NCBI GenBank assembly: GCA_937995595.1
Contig: CALKJW010000025.1
Location: 24,264-88,263, forward strand
DNA from: an uncultured Phycisphaerales bacterium
Lineage (GTDB): Bacteria; Planctomycetota; Phycisphaerae; Phycisphaerales; UBA1924
Reading direction: 5' to 3'
DNA: 64,000 nt
The position numbers and the translations under genes were made by a program. Below the pieces are notes generated by a model, which was not told the DNA's origin, did no database searches, and was given only the letters and a program-made list of their open reading frames with translations. Shown piece by piece: positions 27,607 through 36,804 of the stretch (within the stretch, counting starts at the first letter, position 1; each line of letters opens with the position of its first letter).

Positions 27607-28509
27607 TCAGGCGTCCGACAGCCGCACCGCGCTGCGCGCCACGCGCTCCGCCGTCGGCGCGTCGCGGGGGTCGATCGGCGCGTACACGCCCCGGTCGTGG
27701 TCCGAGTTGAGCACCACCGCGTTGCGGGCCAGCGCGAGCGCGCCGTCCTCGGCCTTCTCGTGGCCGAGCACGAACAGCCCGACCTTCCAGCGCGCCGCGA
27801 GCGCGTCGACCTGTTCCTGCGTCTGGTTGCGCCCCCACACCATGAGGTGCGCCGAGCCCGTGCGCGGCCGGTAGTCCTCGTCGCGCAGGTCGCGCTCGAG
27901 GATCGTGACGTCGAACCGGTCCATGCGCTCCGGTGCCGGCAGCGAGTGCGCGCAGAGCAGGTCGCCGCCCTCGCCCGCCGTCGTCACGCGCAGCGCGACG
28001 GGCATGGAGCGGACAAACGCCCGAACCGCCTCGCGCACGCGCGCGGCGTCGCCGCCGAAGGCAAAGTCGAGGGCCTCGTCGAACGCCGCGACAAGGCGGA
28101 CGCCGTCCTTGGCGACCTCGGAGCCGGTGAGTTGCGCCAGTTCGTGGTTGGCCAGCAGCACGTGCACGTGCCCGGGGCGCGCGGCCTTGAGCCAAGCGAC
28201 CCGCGCCAGCACGCGGAACGAGAAGTCCATCCCGTTCACCAGCCGGTCGGAGTGGATCAACTCGTGCAGTGTCAGGTGCCGCCAATCGGCGGGGTCGTCG
28301 GACTCCAGCCCCGCGGCGGCGACGAGCCGGGCCAGGTGCAGCGGGTTGTCGTGCAGGTCGCCGGTGGCGATGAGTCGCGCAGGCGATCCGACGCGGTCGA
28401 TGGACCGGTCGCGGCAGGTGGCTTCGAGGTTGGCCCGGGCCCCGGCGTGCAGCGCGTCGCACACCGCGCCGGCGTCGCGCAGGTCAACCTGTTGCAGCAG
28501 GCCGGACAC
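27607..28509 (-). CDS. Metallophosphoesterase (calcineurin/PPP-like)
   Basis: ATGDLHDNPLHLARL; VLLANHELAQL; FVLGHEKAEDG. Confidence 0.7.
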   Translation of the reverse strand: MSGLLQQVDLRDAGAVCDALHAGARANLEATCRDRSIDRVGSPARLIATGDLHDNPLHLARLVAAAGLESDDPADWRHLTLHELIHSDRLVNGMDFSFRVLARVAWLKAARPGHVHVLLANHELAQLTGSEVAKDGVRLVAAFDEALDFAFGGDAARVREAVRAFVRSMPVALRVTTAGEGGDLLCAHSLPAPERMDRFDVTILERDLRDEDYRPRTGSAHLMVWGRNQTQEQVDALAARWKVGLFVLGHEKAEDGALALARNAVVLNSDHDRGVYAPIDPRDAPTAERVARSAVRLSDA

Positions 28510-28517
28510 GGCGGGCC

Positions 28518-29441
28518 TCAGCGCCCGCCCGATTCGCGGCGCTCCGCGGCGACCGGCTCGATCTTGGGCAACTGCCCGGACTTCCGAAGGATCTGCTCGG
28601 CCCGCAGTTTCCCGTGGATCAGGTTGAGGCGGTCGGCCACGGTGTCCATGCTCGGGCGGTCGTCGGGGTTGACCTCGACGCAGTCCATCACCAGTTTGTC
28701 GAGCATCTCGGGGACGCGCGGGTTGAGTTCGATCGCCCGGCGCGGCTTCTCGATCAGATGGTCCTCGACCGAGCCGACCAGCGAGTCGCCCTTGGCCAGC
28801 GCGGTGGGGACGAAACTGCGGGTCAGCATCCAGTACATCGCCGCGCCGAGGTTGTACACGTCGGTCTTGGGCGTGATGGCCCGCCGGTGCACCTGCTCGG
28901 GCGCGATGTAGTCCGGCGTGCCCTGGATGCGCTGCTTGACCGTGCCGATCTTGCACGACTGGCCGAGGTCGATGATCTTGGCCCGCAGTTCGTTGTCGAC
29001 GATGATGTTGTTGGGCTTCATGTCCGCGTGGACAAAGCCCGCCGCGTGCATCGCCGAAAGGCCCTTGGCCACCTGCTCGCAGATCACGACCGCGTCGTCG
29101 AAGGTCCGCGGCGGCTCGCGCTCGACGCTCGCCCCGTCCACGTGCTCCATCACCAGGAACAACTCGCCCACGGTGAGCAGGCCGCTCTTCTTGGTGACGA
29201 TCCGTTCGACCTGGCGGATCAGCGGCGAGCGGATCTTGGACCCGATCTCGTACTCGGTCATCGCCTGATCGAGGAAGCGCTGGTCCTTCTCCGAGTCGCG
29301 GACCACGTGCTTGAGCGCCCAGATGTGCTTGGTCTTGGGGTCCTGCACCAGATAGATGATCGACGCCGCGCCGCGGCCCAACTCCGCCATCACGCGGTAG
29401 CCCTCGATCATCTCGCCTTGCTTCTTGGGTAGCAGGGGCAC
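28518..29441 (-). CDS. Serine/threonine protein kinase
   Basis: LGRGAASIIYLVQD; AGFVHADMKPNNIIVD; IIDLGQS; GTPDYIAPEQ. Start uncertain (GTG 29441 or ATG 29411). Confidence 0.85.
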   Translation of the reverse strand: MPLLPKKQGEMIEGYRVMAELGRGAASIIYLVQDPKTKHIWALKHVVRDSEKDQRFLDQAMTEYEIGSKIRSPLIRQVERIVTKKSGLLTVGELFLVMEHVDGASVEREPPRTFDDAVVICEQVAKGLSAMHAAGFVHADMKPNNIIVDNELRAKIIDLGQSCKIGTVKQRIQGTPDYIAPEQVHRRAITPKTDVYNLGAAMYWMLTRSFVPTALAKGDSLVGSVEDHLIEKPRRAIELNPRVPEMLDKLVMDCVEVNPDDRPSMDTVADRLNLIHGKLRAEQILRKSGQLPKIEPVAAERRESGGR

Positions 29442-29680
29442 GAAGTCTCGCTCTCCAGACAGCAGCCGGGCCCGCGGCCCGGGAAAACACCGATGCGACA
29501 ACGCCCGATCAGACGCCCGGACGCGGCCTCCCCACGGCTGGACGGCGAACAGACCATTCGCGGCCGGCGGCCAGAGGGATCGTAGACAAGGGCGAAAGTA
29601 TCGGCATCGGAACTCGGAAGTTCAACGGCCGACCCGGTTTCGGTCTTGCTTTGTGAGGGTCGCCCGGCCCGACACGCGGC

Positions 29681-30379
29681 TCAGCGGTCGCCGCCAGCGA
29701 CGGTCAGGGCCGAGACCGGGAACAAGTGGCCCGGATCCTCCACCTTCGCGATCTGCGAGTGCAGCAGGACGTGTTCGGGCCGGATGCCCAGTTCGCGGCA
29801 GAGCGCCGCGGTCAGTTCCCGCAGTTCGCGGATCTGGGCCGGCGTGAAGGGCCGGCGCGTCCCGTCGCCCACCAGACAGATGCTGATGGCGTGGTGGTTG
29901 AACCAGTCCCCTTCCGGCCCCGCGGCGTGGGCGCCCGGCAACTGGTCCAGCCAGCGGTAGCCCATGTGGACCTCGCCGTCCGCCATGCCGCGGCCGTTGC
30001 CGATAATCAGGTGGTGGCCCAGACCACGGAGGCTGCGGGCCTCGTGCTCGCGCTCGATGGATTCCGGCGTGCCCGAGAGCGAGCCGGAGTGATGAATCAC
30101 GATCGCCTGCCAGCGGGCGGTGTCCAGCGGTTTGCGGGTCTGAAAGATCACCGACCGCCCGTCCGGCGCGTTCACGCCCGCCGCGGCGGCCAGCGGCGGC
30201 AGCGAAAGGCCCGTCTGCGGGACCGCGCCGCCGTCCAGAAGCATGAGCACCCCGCCGACCAGCGTCATCGACGCCAGGAAACTGACCCAGACGACCTTGG
30301 CCCGTCGGCCCGCGCCGGCGTGCTCGCCCTGCTGGGCGGCGGCGGACGGTCGGGACTTGCGGCGGGTGTAGACGGCCAT
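29681..30379 (-). CDS. N-acetylmuramoyl-L-alanine amidase (Amidase_2)-like, membrane anchored
   Basis: AIVIHHSGSLSGTPESIEREHEARSLRGLGHHLIIGNG; ISICLVGDG. Confidence 0.75.
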   Translation of the reverse strand: MAVYTRRKSRPSAAAQQGEHAGAGRRAKVVWVSFLASMTLVGGVLMLLDGGAVPQTGLSLPPLAAAAGVNAPDGRSVIFQTRKPLDTARWQAIVIHHSGSLSGTPESIEREHEARSLRGLGHHLIIGNGRGMADGEVHMGYRWLDQLPGAHAAGPEGDWFNHHAISICLVGDGTRRPFTPAQIRELRELTAALCRELGIRPEHVLLHSQIAKVEDPGHLFPVSALTVAGGDR

Positions 30380-30530
30380 GGTGTGTTTCGCGATGGTATC
30401 AAACGATCGGGCCGAGGGTCGTTCTCTCTTCCCAATTTCGCGCGCGAACCGCACATCGTTCGGTGCGACGGGCCGCGCACGCGACAGGCCCGCGATTGTC
30501 CACCGGTTATCCGGACAGGTTGCACGCGGT

Positions 30531-32282
30531 CTACAGGCGTTGCTCGGGGCGGTAGCGCTGCGCGATCGGGTACCGACGCCCGGAGCCGAACGCGACCCCG
30601 GTCACTTTCAGCCCGATCGCCGCCTGCTTGCGCTTGTACTCGCTCAGGTCGATAAGCCGGATCGTGCGCCGGATCATCGCGGGGTCGAAGCCCGTCTCGC
30701 GCGCGATGCGCTCGGGGCTCTGACGGCGTTCCACCACGCGCTCGATCACCTCGTCGAGTTGCGCGTACGGCCCCAGCGTCGCCTCGTCGGTCTGGTCCGG
30801 TCGCAGTTCCGCCGAGGGCGGCTTGGAGATGGTGCTCGCGGGGATGGGCCCAGACACGGGCACGCCGGGGATGCCGAGTTTGTCCGGGTGGGCGTTGACC
30901 CACTTCGACAGTCGGTAGACCCACTGCTTGGTCACGTCCGAGAGCACCGCCAGTCCGCCGTTCATGTCGCCGTAGAGCGTGCAGTATCCCACCGCCAGTT
31001 CGCTCTTGTTGCCGGTGGTCAGCACGATCGCGCCGGTCGCGTTCGAGAACGCCATCAGCACCGTGCCGCGCAGGCGCGACTGCAGGTTCTCCTCCGTCAG
31101 GCCCGAGACCGGCGCGTCGCCGGCGCGCAGCGTCGCGACCAGCGCGTCGAACCCCGGCCCGATCGGGATCGTCCGGTACGGCACGCCGAGGTTCGCCGCC
31201 AGCGCCGCCGCGTCGGTCTTGGAGCCCTCCGACGAGTACGGGCCCGGCATGCTGATCCCCGTGACGTTGCGCGGCCCCAGCGCGGCCGCGGCGATCACGC
31301 ACGTCAACGCCGAGTCGATCCCGCCCGACAGGCCGATCGCGGCGGTCGCGAAGCCCGTCTTGCGGCAGTAGTCGCGCACGCCCAGCACCAGCGCGCGGTA
31401 CAGCAGTTCCTCGTCGGGCGCGCCCAGCAGCGGGTCCGCCGCGCCCAACGCGACGCCTGCGCGTGCGCTCGGCGAGATGTCCGCCACCAGCAGGTGCTCG
31501 ACGAACCCGGGCGCGGCGGCGACCAGCGCGCCCGAGGGATCGAACACCGCGCCGTGCCCGTCGAAGATGAGTTCGTCGTTCCCGCCGACCTGGTTCACGC
31601 CCGCGACGTGCACGCCGTGCCGCACCGCGTGCCGTTTCAGGATGTCGCGGTGCCGCCGGCCCTTGCCCAGCACGAACGGGCTGGCCGAGGGGTTGACGAT
31701 GAGCGTGGCGCCCGCGCGGCCGTCGCGCGGCGAGACCAGTTCGGGCACCGGGTCGGGCCGGTCGAGGTAGCGGTGCGAGAAGCCCGCGTCCTCGCCCTTC
31801 CACAAATCCTCGCAGACCGTCAGCCCGACGCGCACGGCCGGGCCAACGCGCGTTGGCACATCGATCACCACGGCCCGCCCGCCGGGCACGAAGTACCGGT
31901 CCTCGTCGAACACGTCGTACGTCGGCAGGAGCCGCTTGTCGTAGGAGTCGATCATCACCCCGTCGCGGTAGGCCAGCAGCGCGTTGTGCACGCCGCGCGA
32001 GAGGTCGTTGCCGTCGCCCGACACCGGCAGCGGCGCGCCGAACACCAGCGTGAGGCCGGCCGAGTGCCGCCTCCCGAGTTCCCCGGCCGCGGCGACGCAG
32101 TCGCGGACAAAGCCCTCCTGCAGCAGCAGGTCCTTGGGCGGGTAGCCCGACAGGCCGAGTTCGGGGCAGACCAAGAGGTCGGCGCCCGCGTCGCGCGCGC
32201 GGCCCGCGGCGTCGGCGATGAGCCGCGCGTTGCCCTCAAGGTCGCCCACGATCGGGTTGAGTTGCGCAAGCGCGAGCCGCAT
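30531..32282 (-). CDS. nadE: NAD+ synthase (glutamine-hydrolysing)
   Basis: N-terminal nitrilase domain, C-terminal IGLSGGIDSALT; NKSELAVGYCTLYGD. Confidence 0.92.
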   Translation of the reverse strand: MRLALAQLNPIVGDLEGNARLIADAAGRARDAGADLLVCPELGLSGYPPKDLLLQEGFVRDCVAAAGELGRRHSAGLTLVFGAPLPVSGDGNDLSRGVHNALLAYRDGVMIDSYDKRLLPTYDVFDEDRYFVPGGRAVVIDVPTRVGPAVRVGLTVCEDLWKGEDAGFSHRYLDRPDPVPELVSPRDGRAGATLIVNPSASPFVLGKGRRHRDILKRHAVRHGVHVAGVNQVGGNDELIFDGHGAVFDPSGALVAAAPGFVEHLLVADISPSARAGVALGAADPLLGAPDEELLYRALVLGVRDYCRKTGFATAAIGLSGGIDSALTCVIAAAALGPRNVTGISMPGPYSSEGSKTDAAALAANLGVPYRTIPIGPGFDALVATLRAGDAPVSGLTEENLQSRLRGTVLMAFSNATGAIVLTTGNKSELAVGYCTLYGDMNGGLAVLSDVTKQWVYRLSKWVNAHPDKLGIPGVPVSGPIPASTISKPPSAELRPDQTDEATLGPYAQLDEVIERVVERRQSPERIARETGFDPAMIRRTIRLIDLSEYKRKQAAIGLKVTGVAFGSGRRYPIAQRYRPEQRL

Positions 32283-32342
32283 GAAGCACGATGGTAGTGG
32301 CGACGGCGCGCACGCGATTCCCGCGTGCCCGGCCCGGCGCCT

Positions 32343-32894
32343 TCAGGCGCCAACCGGCTTGCTCATGATCAGGCTGTCGTAGTTGGTCTCGCGCCAGTGC
32401 CACCGCGCGACCTCGCGGTACCCGTGCCGCGCGTACATCGCCACCAGCCACTCCGCCGGGCCGGGGGTGGAGAGCGCCAGTTCGGCGGCGTTGATCGCCG
32501 CGGCACGGTCCTCGGCGCGCCGGAGCAGCTCCATGCCGATGCCCTTGCCCTGGTACTCGGGCTCGACGGCGAACTGCGAGAAACTCGCGACGCCGCCCTC
32601 GGGCCGATCGAACCACGGCACGCCGGGCCACGCCCGCGCCGTCTGCTCGGGCGACTTGAACATGATCGTGCCGACGACCCTGCCCATGTAGAGCGCGACG
32701 TAGCACTCGCCGTCGCTGACCCGGCGGCGCGTCACCTCCTCGGGCTGGAACGCCGCGAGCGCCTGGATGCCGCGCTCCATGTGCTGCTTGTACGCTCGGT
32801 GGAGCAGGCCGGTCAGGTGCGCAAGCGAGTCCTCCGGCTCCAGAAGCCGGATGCGGATCTTATTGGCCAGACGTTCGTGCAACAGGGGACTCAT
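32343..32894 (-). CDS. GNAT family N-acetyltransferase
   Basis: [35 protein letters not shown]. Confidence 0.8.
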   Translation of the reverse strand: MSPLLHERLANKIRIRLLEPEDSLAHLTGLLHRAYKQHMERGIQALAAFQPEEVTRRRVSDGECYVALYMGRVVGTIMFKSPEQTARAWPGVPWFDRPEGGVASFSQFAVEPEYQGKGIGMELLRRAEDRAAAINAAELALSTPGPAEWLVAMYARHGYREVARWHWRETNYDSLIMSKPVGA

Positions 32895-32899
32895 GCCAA

Positions 32900-32990
32900 G
32901 TGGGAAGTGGGAAGTGGGAAGTGGGAAGTGGGAAGTGGGAAGTGGGAAGTGGGAAGTGGGAAGTGGGAAGTGGGAAGTGGGAAGTGGGAA
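32900..32990. repeat. Heptamer tandem array (GTGGGAA)13
   Basis: 13 perfect copies read directly (91 bp). Confidence 0.98.
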
Positions 32991-33011
32991 GGCTGGCATT
33001 GTACGATCGTT

Positions 33012-33074
33012 CCGCACTCCGCACTCCGCACTCCGCACTCCGCACTCCGCACTCCGCACTCCGCACTCCGCACT
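33012..33074. repeat. Heptamer tandem array (CCGCACT)9
   Basis: 9 perfect copies read directly (63 bp), ending 4 bp before ATG 33079. Confidence 0.98.
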
Positions 33075-33078
33075 CCCG

Positions 33079-33558
33079 ATGTCTCACCGCGCCCCCGACA
33101 ACGCCCCGCGACCGACGCGCCCCGTCCCGACGTCCGGCGCGCTGCGCCTCCGCGTCCGCTACTGCGAGTGCGACCCCATGGGCGTGGCGCACCACGCGGC
33201 ATACATCCCGTGGCTGGAGATGGGCCGCACCGAACTGCTCCGCGACGCGGGCGTGAGTTACGCCAACCTCGAAGCCGCGGGCGTGTTCCTGGTCATCGTG
33301 AAACTCGAAGCCTCGTACAAGCGCCCCGCCTTCTACGACGACCTGCTGGAGGTGCGCACGCGCGTGGTGCAGGCCACGCGCGTCAAGATCCGGCACGAGT
33401 ACGAGGTGGTGCGCGTCGAGTCCGGCGCGGCCATTTCCTCCGGTATTGCGCGGCACGGCCCGCCGGGCGAGACGCTCGTCACCGCGACGACCCTGCTGGC
33501 CAGCGTCGACCGCTCCGGCCGGCCCAGCGCGCTGCCCGACTGGCTCGCGGGGGAGTGA
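33079..33558 (+). CDS. Acyl-CoA thioesterase (YbgC/4HBT-like hotdog)
   Basis: [31 protein letters not shown]. Confidence 0.8.
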   Translation: MSHRAPDNAPRPTRPVPTSGALRLRVRYCECDPMGVAHHAAYIPWLEMGRTELLRDAGVSYANLEAAGVFLVIVKLEASYKRPAFYDDLLEVRTRVVQATRVKIRHEYEVVRVESGAAISSGIARHGPPGETLVTATTLLASVDRSGRPSALPDWLAGE

Positions 33559-33604
33559 CGCGGACTCTCGCTCGATCTCGGGCGTGAAGGATCGAGGGCG
33601 GGAC

Positions 33605-33710
33605 TCACCGCAGAGCCGCCGAGGACGCAGAGAAAGCCGAAGGAACAGAGGATCGACCGCGAATCGCGAGGCGTTCGAAATCGCGTGTGGCTCGGCGCTC
33701 TCTGCGGTGA
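33605..33710. mobile_element. Small non-coding REP/MITE-like element with 11-bp terminal inverted repeats
   Basis: TCACCGCAGAG (33605-33615) ... CTCTGCGGTGA (33700-33710); internal GCAGAG-like units. Confidence 0.5.
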
Positions 33711-33776
33711 AGTTCTTTCGAACCTTCTTCGCGGCACGAGTTTGATCGGCAAGGCGTATGACGCCGCAGAAACACA

Positions 33777-33803
33777 GACGCCCGGGCACGTGGCCCGGGC
33801 GTC
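33777..33803 (-). terminator. Hairpin downstream of tRNA-Ala
   Basis: GACGCCCGGGC-acgtg-GCCCGGGCGTC, 11-bp stem. Confidence 0.6.
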
Positions 33804-33815
33804 TTGAACGGGAAG

Positions 33816-33888
33816 TGGAGGCGATGAGACTCGAACTCACGACCTCTTCCATGCCATGGAAGCGCTCTACCAACTGAGCTACGCCCCC
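33816..33888 (-). tRNA. tRNA-Ala (anticodon GGC)
   Basis: GGGGGCGTAGCTCAGTTGGTAGAGCGCTTCCATGGCATGGAAGAGGTCGTGAGTTCGAGTCTCATCGCCTCCA; full cloverleaf, no encoded CCA. Confidence 0.95.
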
Positions 33889-33980
33889 GTCCTGTGGCAT
33901 TGCCCGCCGCGGCCGTCCGCTCCGGGGCTTGACGCGAAACAGTAGATCGTCTGTCCGCCGCGTCAAATCGACCCGAACAC

Positions 33981-35063
33981 TCACCGTTCCAGCACTTTCT
34001 CAACGGCCGCGAGCACGCGGTCGCCCTCGATCCTGTCGATCCGGCAGCGTTCGGGGTGGTCGTCGGCCAGTTCGCCCGCGGGGAGTGTCGGGTCGGCGAC
34101 CAGGTCCACGCGCGGCGTGCCGTCGTCGGGCAGCGTGGTCCAGCGCGGGTCGGTCGGGCCGTAGAGCGTGACCGTCGGCACGCCGAACGCCGCGGCGATG
34201 TGGCGCGGGCCGGTGTCGTTGGTCAGCATGACCGCCGCGCGGCGGACCACGCCCTTGAGCGCGCCGATGGTGATGCCCAGCGCGGGGAGTTCGGCCACGG
34301 CCGCGCCCGGCGCGAGCGTTCGAGCTTGGCCCGCGATCTGTGCCGCGAGTTCGCGCTCTGCGGGCGAGCCGTTGACCGCGATGCTCATGCCGCGCTGCGC
34401 CAGACGCGCCGCGACCTGCGCGAAGCGCTCGGCGGGCCAGCGCTTGGCCTGGTTGTTCGCGCCGGGGTTGATGACCGCCAGCGGCCGCGATCCGTCGATG
34501 CCGCCCGCGCGCAGCACGCGCTCCGCCGCGGCGTCCTGCTCGGGTGTCACGGCCAGTTCGAGCCTTGTGCGTCGGCTTCCATCTGCGCCGTTGGCGTCGT
34601 GTTCATCGCCAAGCGCCGCGCGGGCGGCCCGCAGGTAGTACTCGACCATCGGCACCGGCGCGTACGTGCCGCGTGCCGTACGCTGGGGCTGGATCCGATC
34701 GGTCAGCAGCAGGCCGCGGCCGTCGCGGTCGTAGCCCACGCGGCGCGGGATGAACGCCAGCCGCGTGACCAGCGCGGTGGAGAAGGAGTTTGTGAGCAGG
34801 AGCGCGGTGTCGTAGCCTCGACCGCGCACCCGCGAAGCGACGCGCTTGGGGCCCATGATGCCCTGCGCCCTCGCGACGTGCGCCTCGTCGAAGAAGTCGG
34901 TCCCGGCGAGCAGTTCATCGAGCCCCGGGCGGAGCAGGCCGCCGATGAACGCCCCCGGCAGCGCGCCGCGCAGCAGCCGCAGCGCGGGCGTCGCCATGAC
35001 CACGTCGCCCAGCCACGACGGGCAGACCACCAGCAGACGCAGGATCTTTCCGCTCGCGCCCAC
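33981..35063 (-). CDS. waaF: Lipopolysaccharide heptosyltransferase-like (GT9)
   Basis: CPSWLGDVVMATPALRLL; NPGANNQAKRWPAERFAQVA; TNDTGPRHIAAAFGVPTVTLYGPTDPRWT. Confidence 0.8.
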   Translation of the reverse strand: MGASGKILRLLVVCPSWLGDVVMATPALRLLRGALPGAFIGGLLRPGLDELLAGTDFFDEAHVARAQGIMGPKRVASRVRGRGYDTALLLTNSFSTALVTRLAFIPRRVGYDRDGRGLLLTDRIQPQRTARGTYAPVPMVEYYLRAARAALGDEHDANGADGSRRTRLELAVTPEQDAAAERVLRAGGIDGSRPLAVINPGANNQAKRWPAERFAQVAARLAQRGMSIAVNGSPAERELAAQIAGQARTLAPGAAVAELPALGITIGALKGVVRRAAVMLTNDTGPRHIAAAFGVPTVTLYGPTDPRWTTLPDDGTPRVDLVADPTLPAGELADDHPERCRIDRIEGDRVLAAVEKVLER

Positions 35064-35069
35064 CCGCGC

Positions 35070-35975
35070 TCACCCGTCCCGCCGCGGCGGAGCCGAGGGC
35101 CGCGCCGTGCCCTGCACCCCCCCACCGCCCGCCACCGACGCCGCGCCGGCCCTCTGGCCGTTCCCATCGCCGCCGGCACGCCCGCCCGCGCCCCCACCCC
35201 CCCCCGCCGGCGCGGCCTCGCCGGCGCGCTGGCGCGGGTGATCGTCGAACTCGTCGCCGCGGAACAGCGAGCCGAGGTAGACGCGGCGGACCATCTCGTT
35301 GTTGATCAACTCGCGCGGCGTGCCCTCGGCGAACTTCCGGCCCTCGTCGATGATGTACGCGCGGTCGCACACGCGCAGCGTCTGCTGCACGTTGTGGTCG
35401 GTGATCAGGCAGGCGATGCCGCGGTCGGCCAGACGGCGGATCTCGGCCTGCAGGTCCTCGACGGCGATCGGGTCGACGCCGGAGAAGGGCTCGTCGAGCA
35501 GGATGAGTTTGGGATCGGTCACCAGCGCGCGGGCGATCTCGAGTTTGCGCCGTTCGCCGCCCGAGCAGGTGCGCGCCTGATGGTGCGCCTTGTGCACGAG
35601 GCCGAACTGCTCGAGCAACTCCGCCGCGCGCGCGGCCCGCTCGGCGCGCGACATCGGCAGCGTTTCGAGGATCGCCAGCAGGTTCTGCTCGCAGGTCAGG
35701 CGCTGGAAGACGCTCGGCTCCTGCGACAGGTAGCCCATGCCCAGCCGCGCCCGCTGGTACATCGGCAGCGTCGAGACGTCGCGCCCGTCGAAACTCACCT
35801 TGCCCCCGTCGGGCTCGATCATGCCGATCGTCATGCGGAAGGAGGTCGTCTTGCCCGCGCCGTTGCGCCCCAGCAGGCCGACGATCTCCGACTTCTCGAC
35901 GTGGAACGACACGCCGTTGACGACCACGCGACCGGCGTAGGACTTCTTCAGGTTGTGGGCCTGCAGCAGCGGCAC
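35070..35975 (-). CDS. lptB: LPS export ABC transporter ATP-binding protein, with Gly/Ala-rich C-terminal tail
   Basis: LLGRNGAGKTTSFRMTIGMI; CSGGERRKLEIARAL; LLDEPFSGVDPIAVEDLQ. Confidence 0.9.
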   Translation of the reverse strand: MPLLQAHNLKKSYAGRVVVNGVSFHVEKSEIVGLLGRNGAGKTTSFRMTIGMIEPDGGKVSFDGRDVSTLPMYQRARLGMGYLSQEPSVFQRLTCEQNLLAILETLPMSRAERAARAAELLEQFGLVHKAHHQARTCSGGERRKLEIARALVTDPKLILLDEPFSGVDPIAVEDLQAEIRRLADRGIACLITDHNVQQTLRVCDRAYIIDEGRKFAEGTPRELINNEMVRRVYLGSLFRGDEFDDHPRQRAGEAAPAGGGGGAGGRAGGDGNGQRAGAASVAGGGGVQGTARPSAPPRRDG

Positions 35976-35993
35976 GCCGGGAGTGTAGGGACT

Positions 35994-36422
35994 TCAGCCG
36001 ATCAGCCGCAGGCACGCGGGGTAGCGGAAGTACTCGCCCCGGTTGGCCGCGGCCGCGCCCAGCACCATGCCCACGATCGCCAGCACGTACAGCGGGATGA
36101 ACGCGACGGCCGCGATCCCGCAACTGACGATCGACAGCGCGCCGATGAGCAGCGCGTAGAGCAGCAGGCTGAGTTGGAAGTTGGTCGCCTCCCTGCCGTG
36201 GTCGTCAAGAAACGCCGACTCGTCCTTCTTGATCAGCCACATGACCAGCGGGGCGACGACCAGCGCCGGGGGCACGAAATGCGAGGCGATCAGCGACAGG
36301 TGCATGACCAGGGCGTAGGTCCGCTGTTCGGGCGTCGCCGAGGGGTCGCTCAGGCGCTCACCGCGCGCGGGTTGTCCGGGTCCGTTGTCCATCCACGTGC
36401 TCGCAGAGGCCTGTGCGCCCAT
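35994..36422 (-). CDS. DUF4870-like small membrane protein
   Basis: HLSLIASHFVPPALVVAPLVMWLIKKDESAFLDDHGREATNFQLSLLLYA. Confidence 0.75.
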   Translation of the reverse strand: MGAQASASTWMDNGPGQPARGERLSDPSATPEQRTYALVMHLSLIASHFVPPALVVAPLVMWLIKKDESAFLDDHGREATNFQLSLLLYALLIGALSIVSCGIAAVAFIPLYVLAIVGMVLGAAAANRGEYFRYPACLRLIG

Positions 36423-36697
36423 GGTGACCTCCCGACGCTTGTTGGGCAAGTCGCACGGCGGGTTTCAGGGGCGGGCGGCCTGCCCTGCCGACCAATGATC
36501 CTCCTGATGTGCTGGATCATCACCATCGCGCAGCGCGAGACGTGGAGCGCCGCGGAACTTGACCGGCTCGAACCGACGCTTCGGCCGGACACGGCAGCGG
36601 GTATCACCTCTGGCCCGAACACAGCGTCGGACACTTGACCACGCGCGGTCATCGAGATCTCACCGTTCGCGATCTCGTGGACTGTTGCCTCTGGTGG

Positions 36698-36716
36698 GGC
36701 AGGCGTCCCGCCTGCC
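36698..36716. repeat. Short GGCAGGCG...CGCCTGCC palindrome (REP-like candidate)
   Basis: GGCAGGCG-tcc-CGCCTGCC in intergenic DNA. Confidence 0.5.
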
Positions 36717-36804
36717 TTTCGGACCTTCAGGCTGACCGGATCTTGGACGAGCCGTGTGCGCGTGTCCCATTGATCATCAGCACCGTGATGCGGTCGGTCA
36801 CGCT

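Noticed and set aside
32900-33074. CRISPR array
   Set aside because: Units are 7 bp and contiguous, with no unique spacers and no cas genes.
32860-33984. ORFs reading through the heptamer arrays ([21 protein letters not shown] repeats)
   Set aside because: All frames of a stop-free heptamer array are open, so length is not evidence of coding; only the possible GNAT N-terminal extension is kept as a hypothesis.
36350-36652. 100-aa minus-strand ORF upstream of the DUF4870-like gene
   Set aside because: Overlaps the DUF4870-like start, no domain, composition like non-coding DNA.
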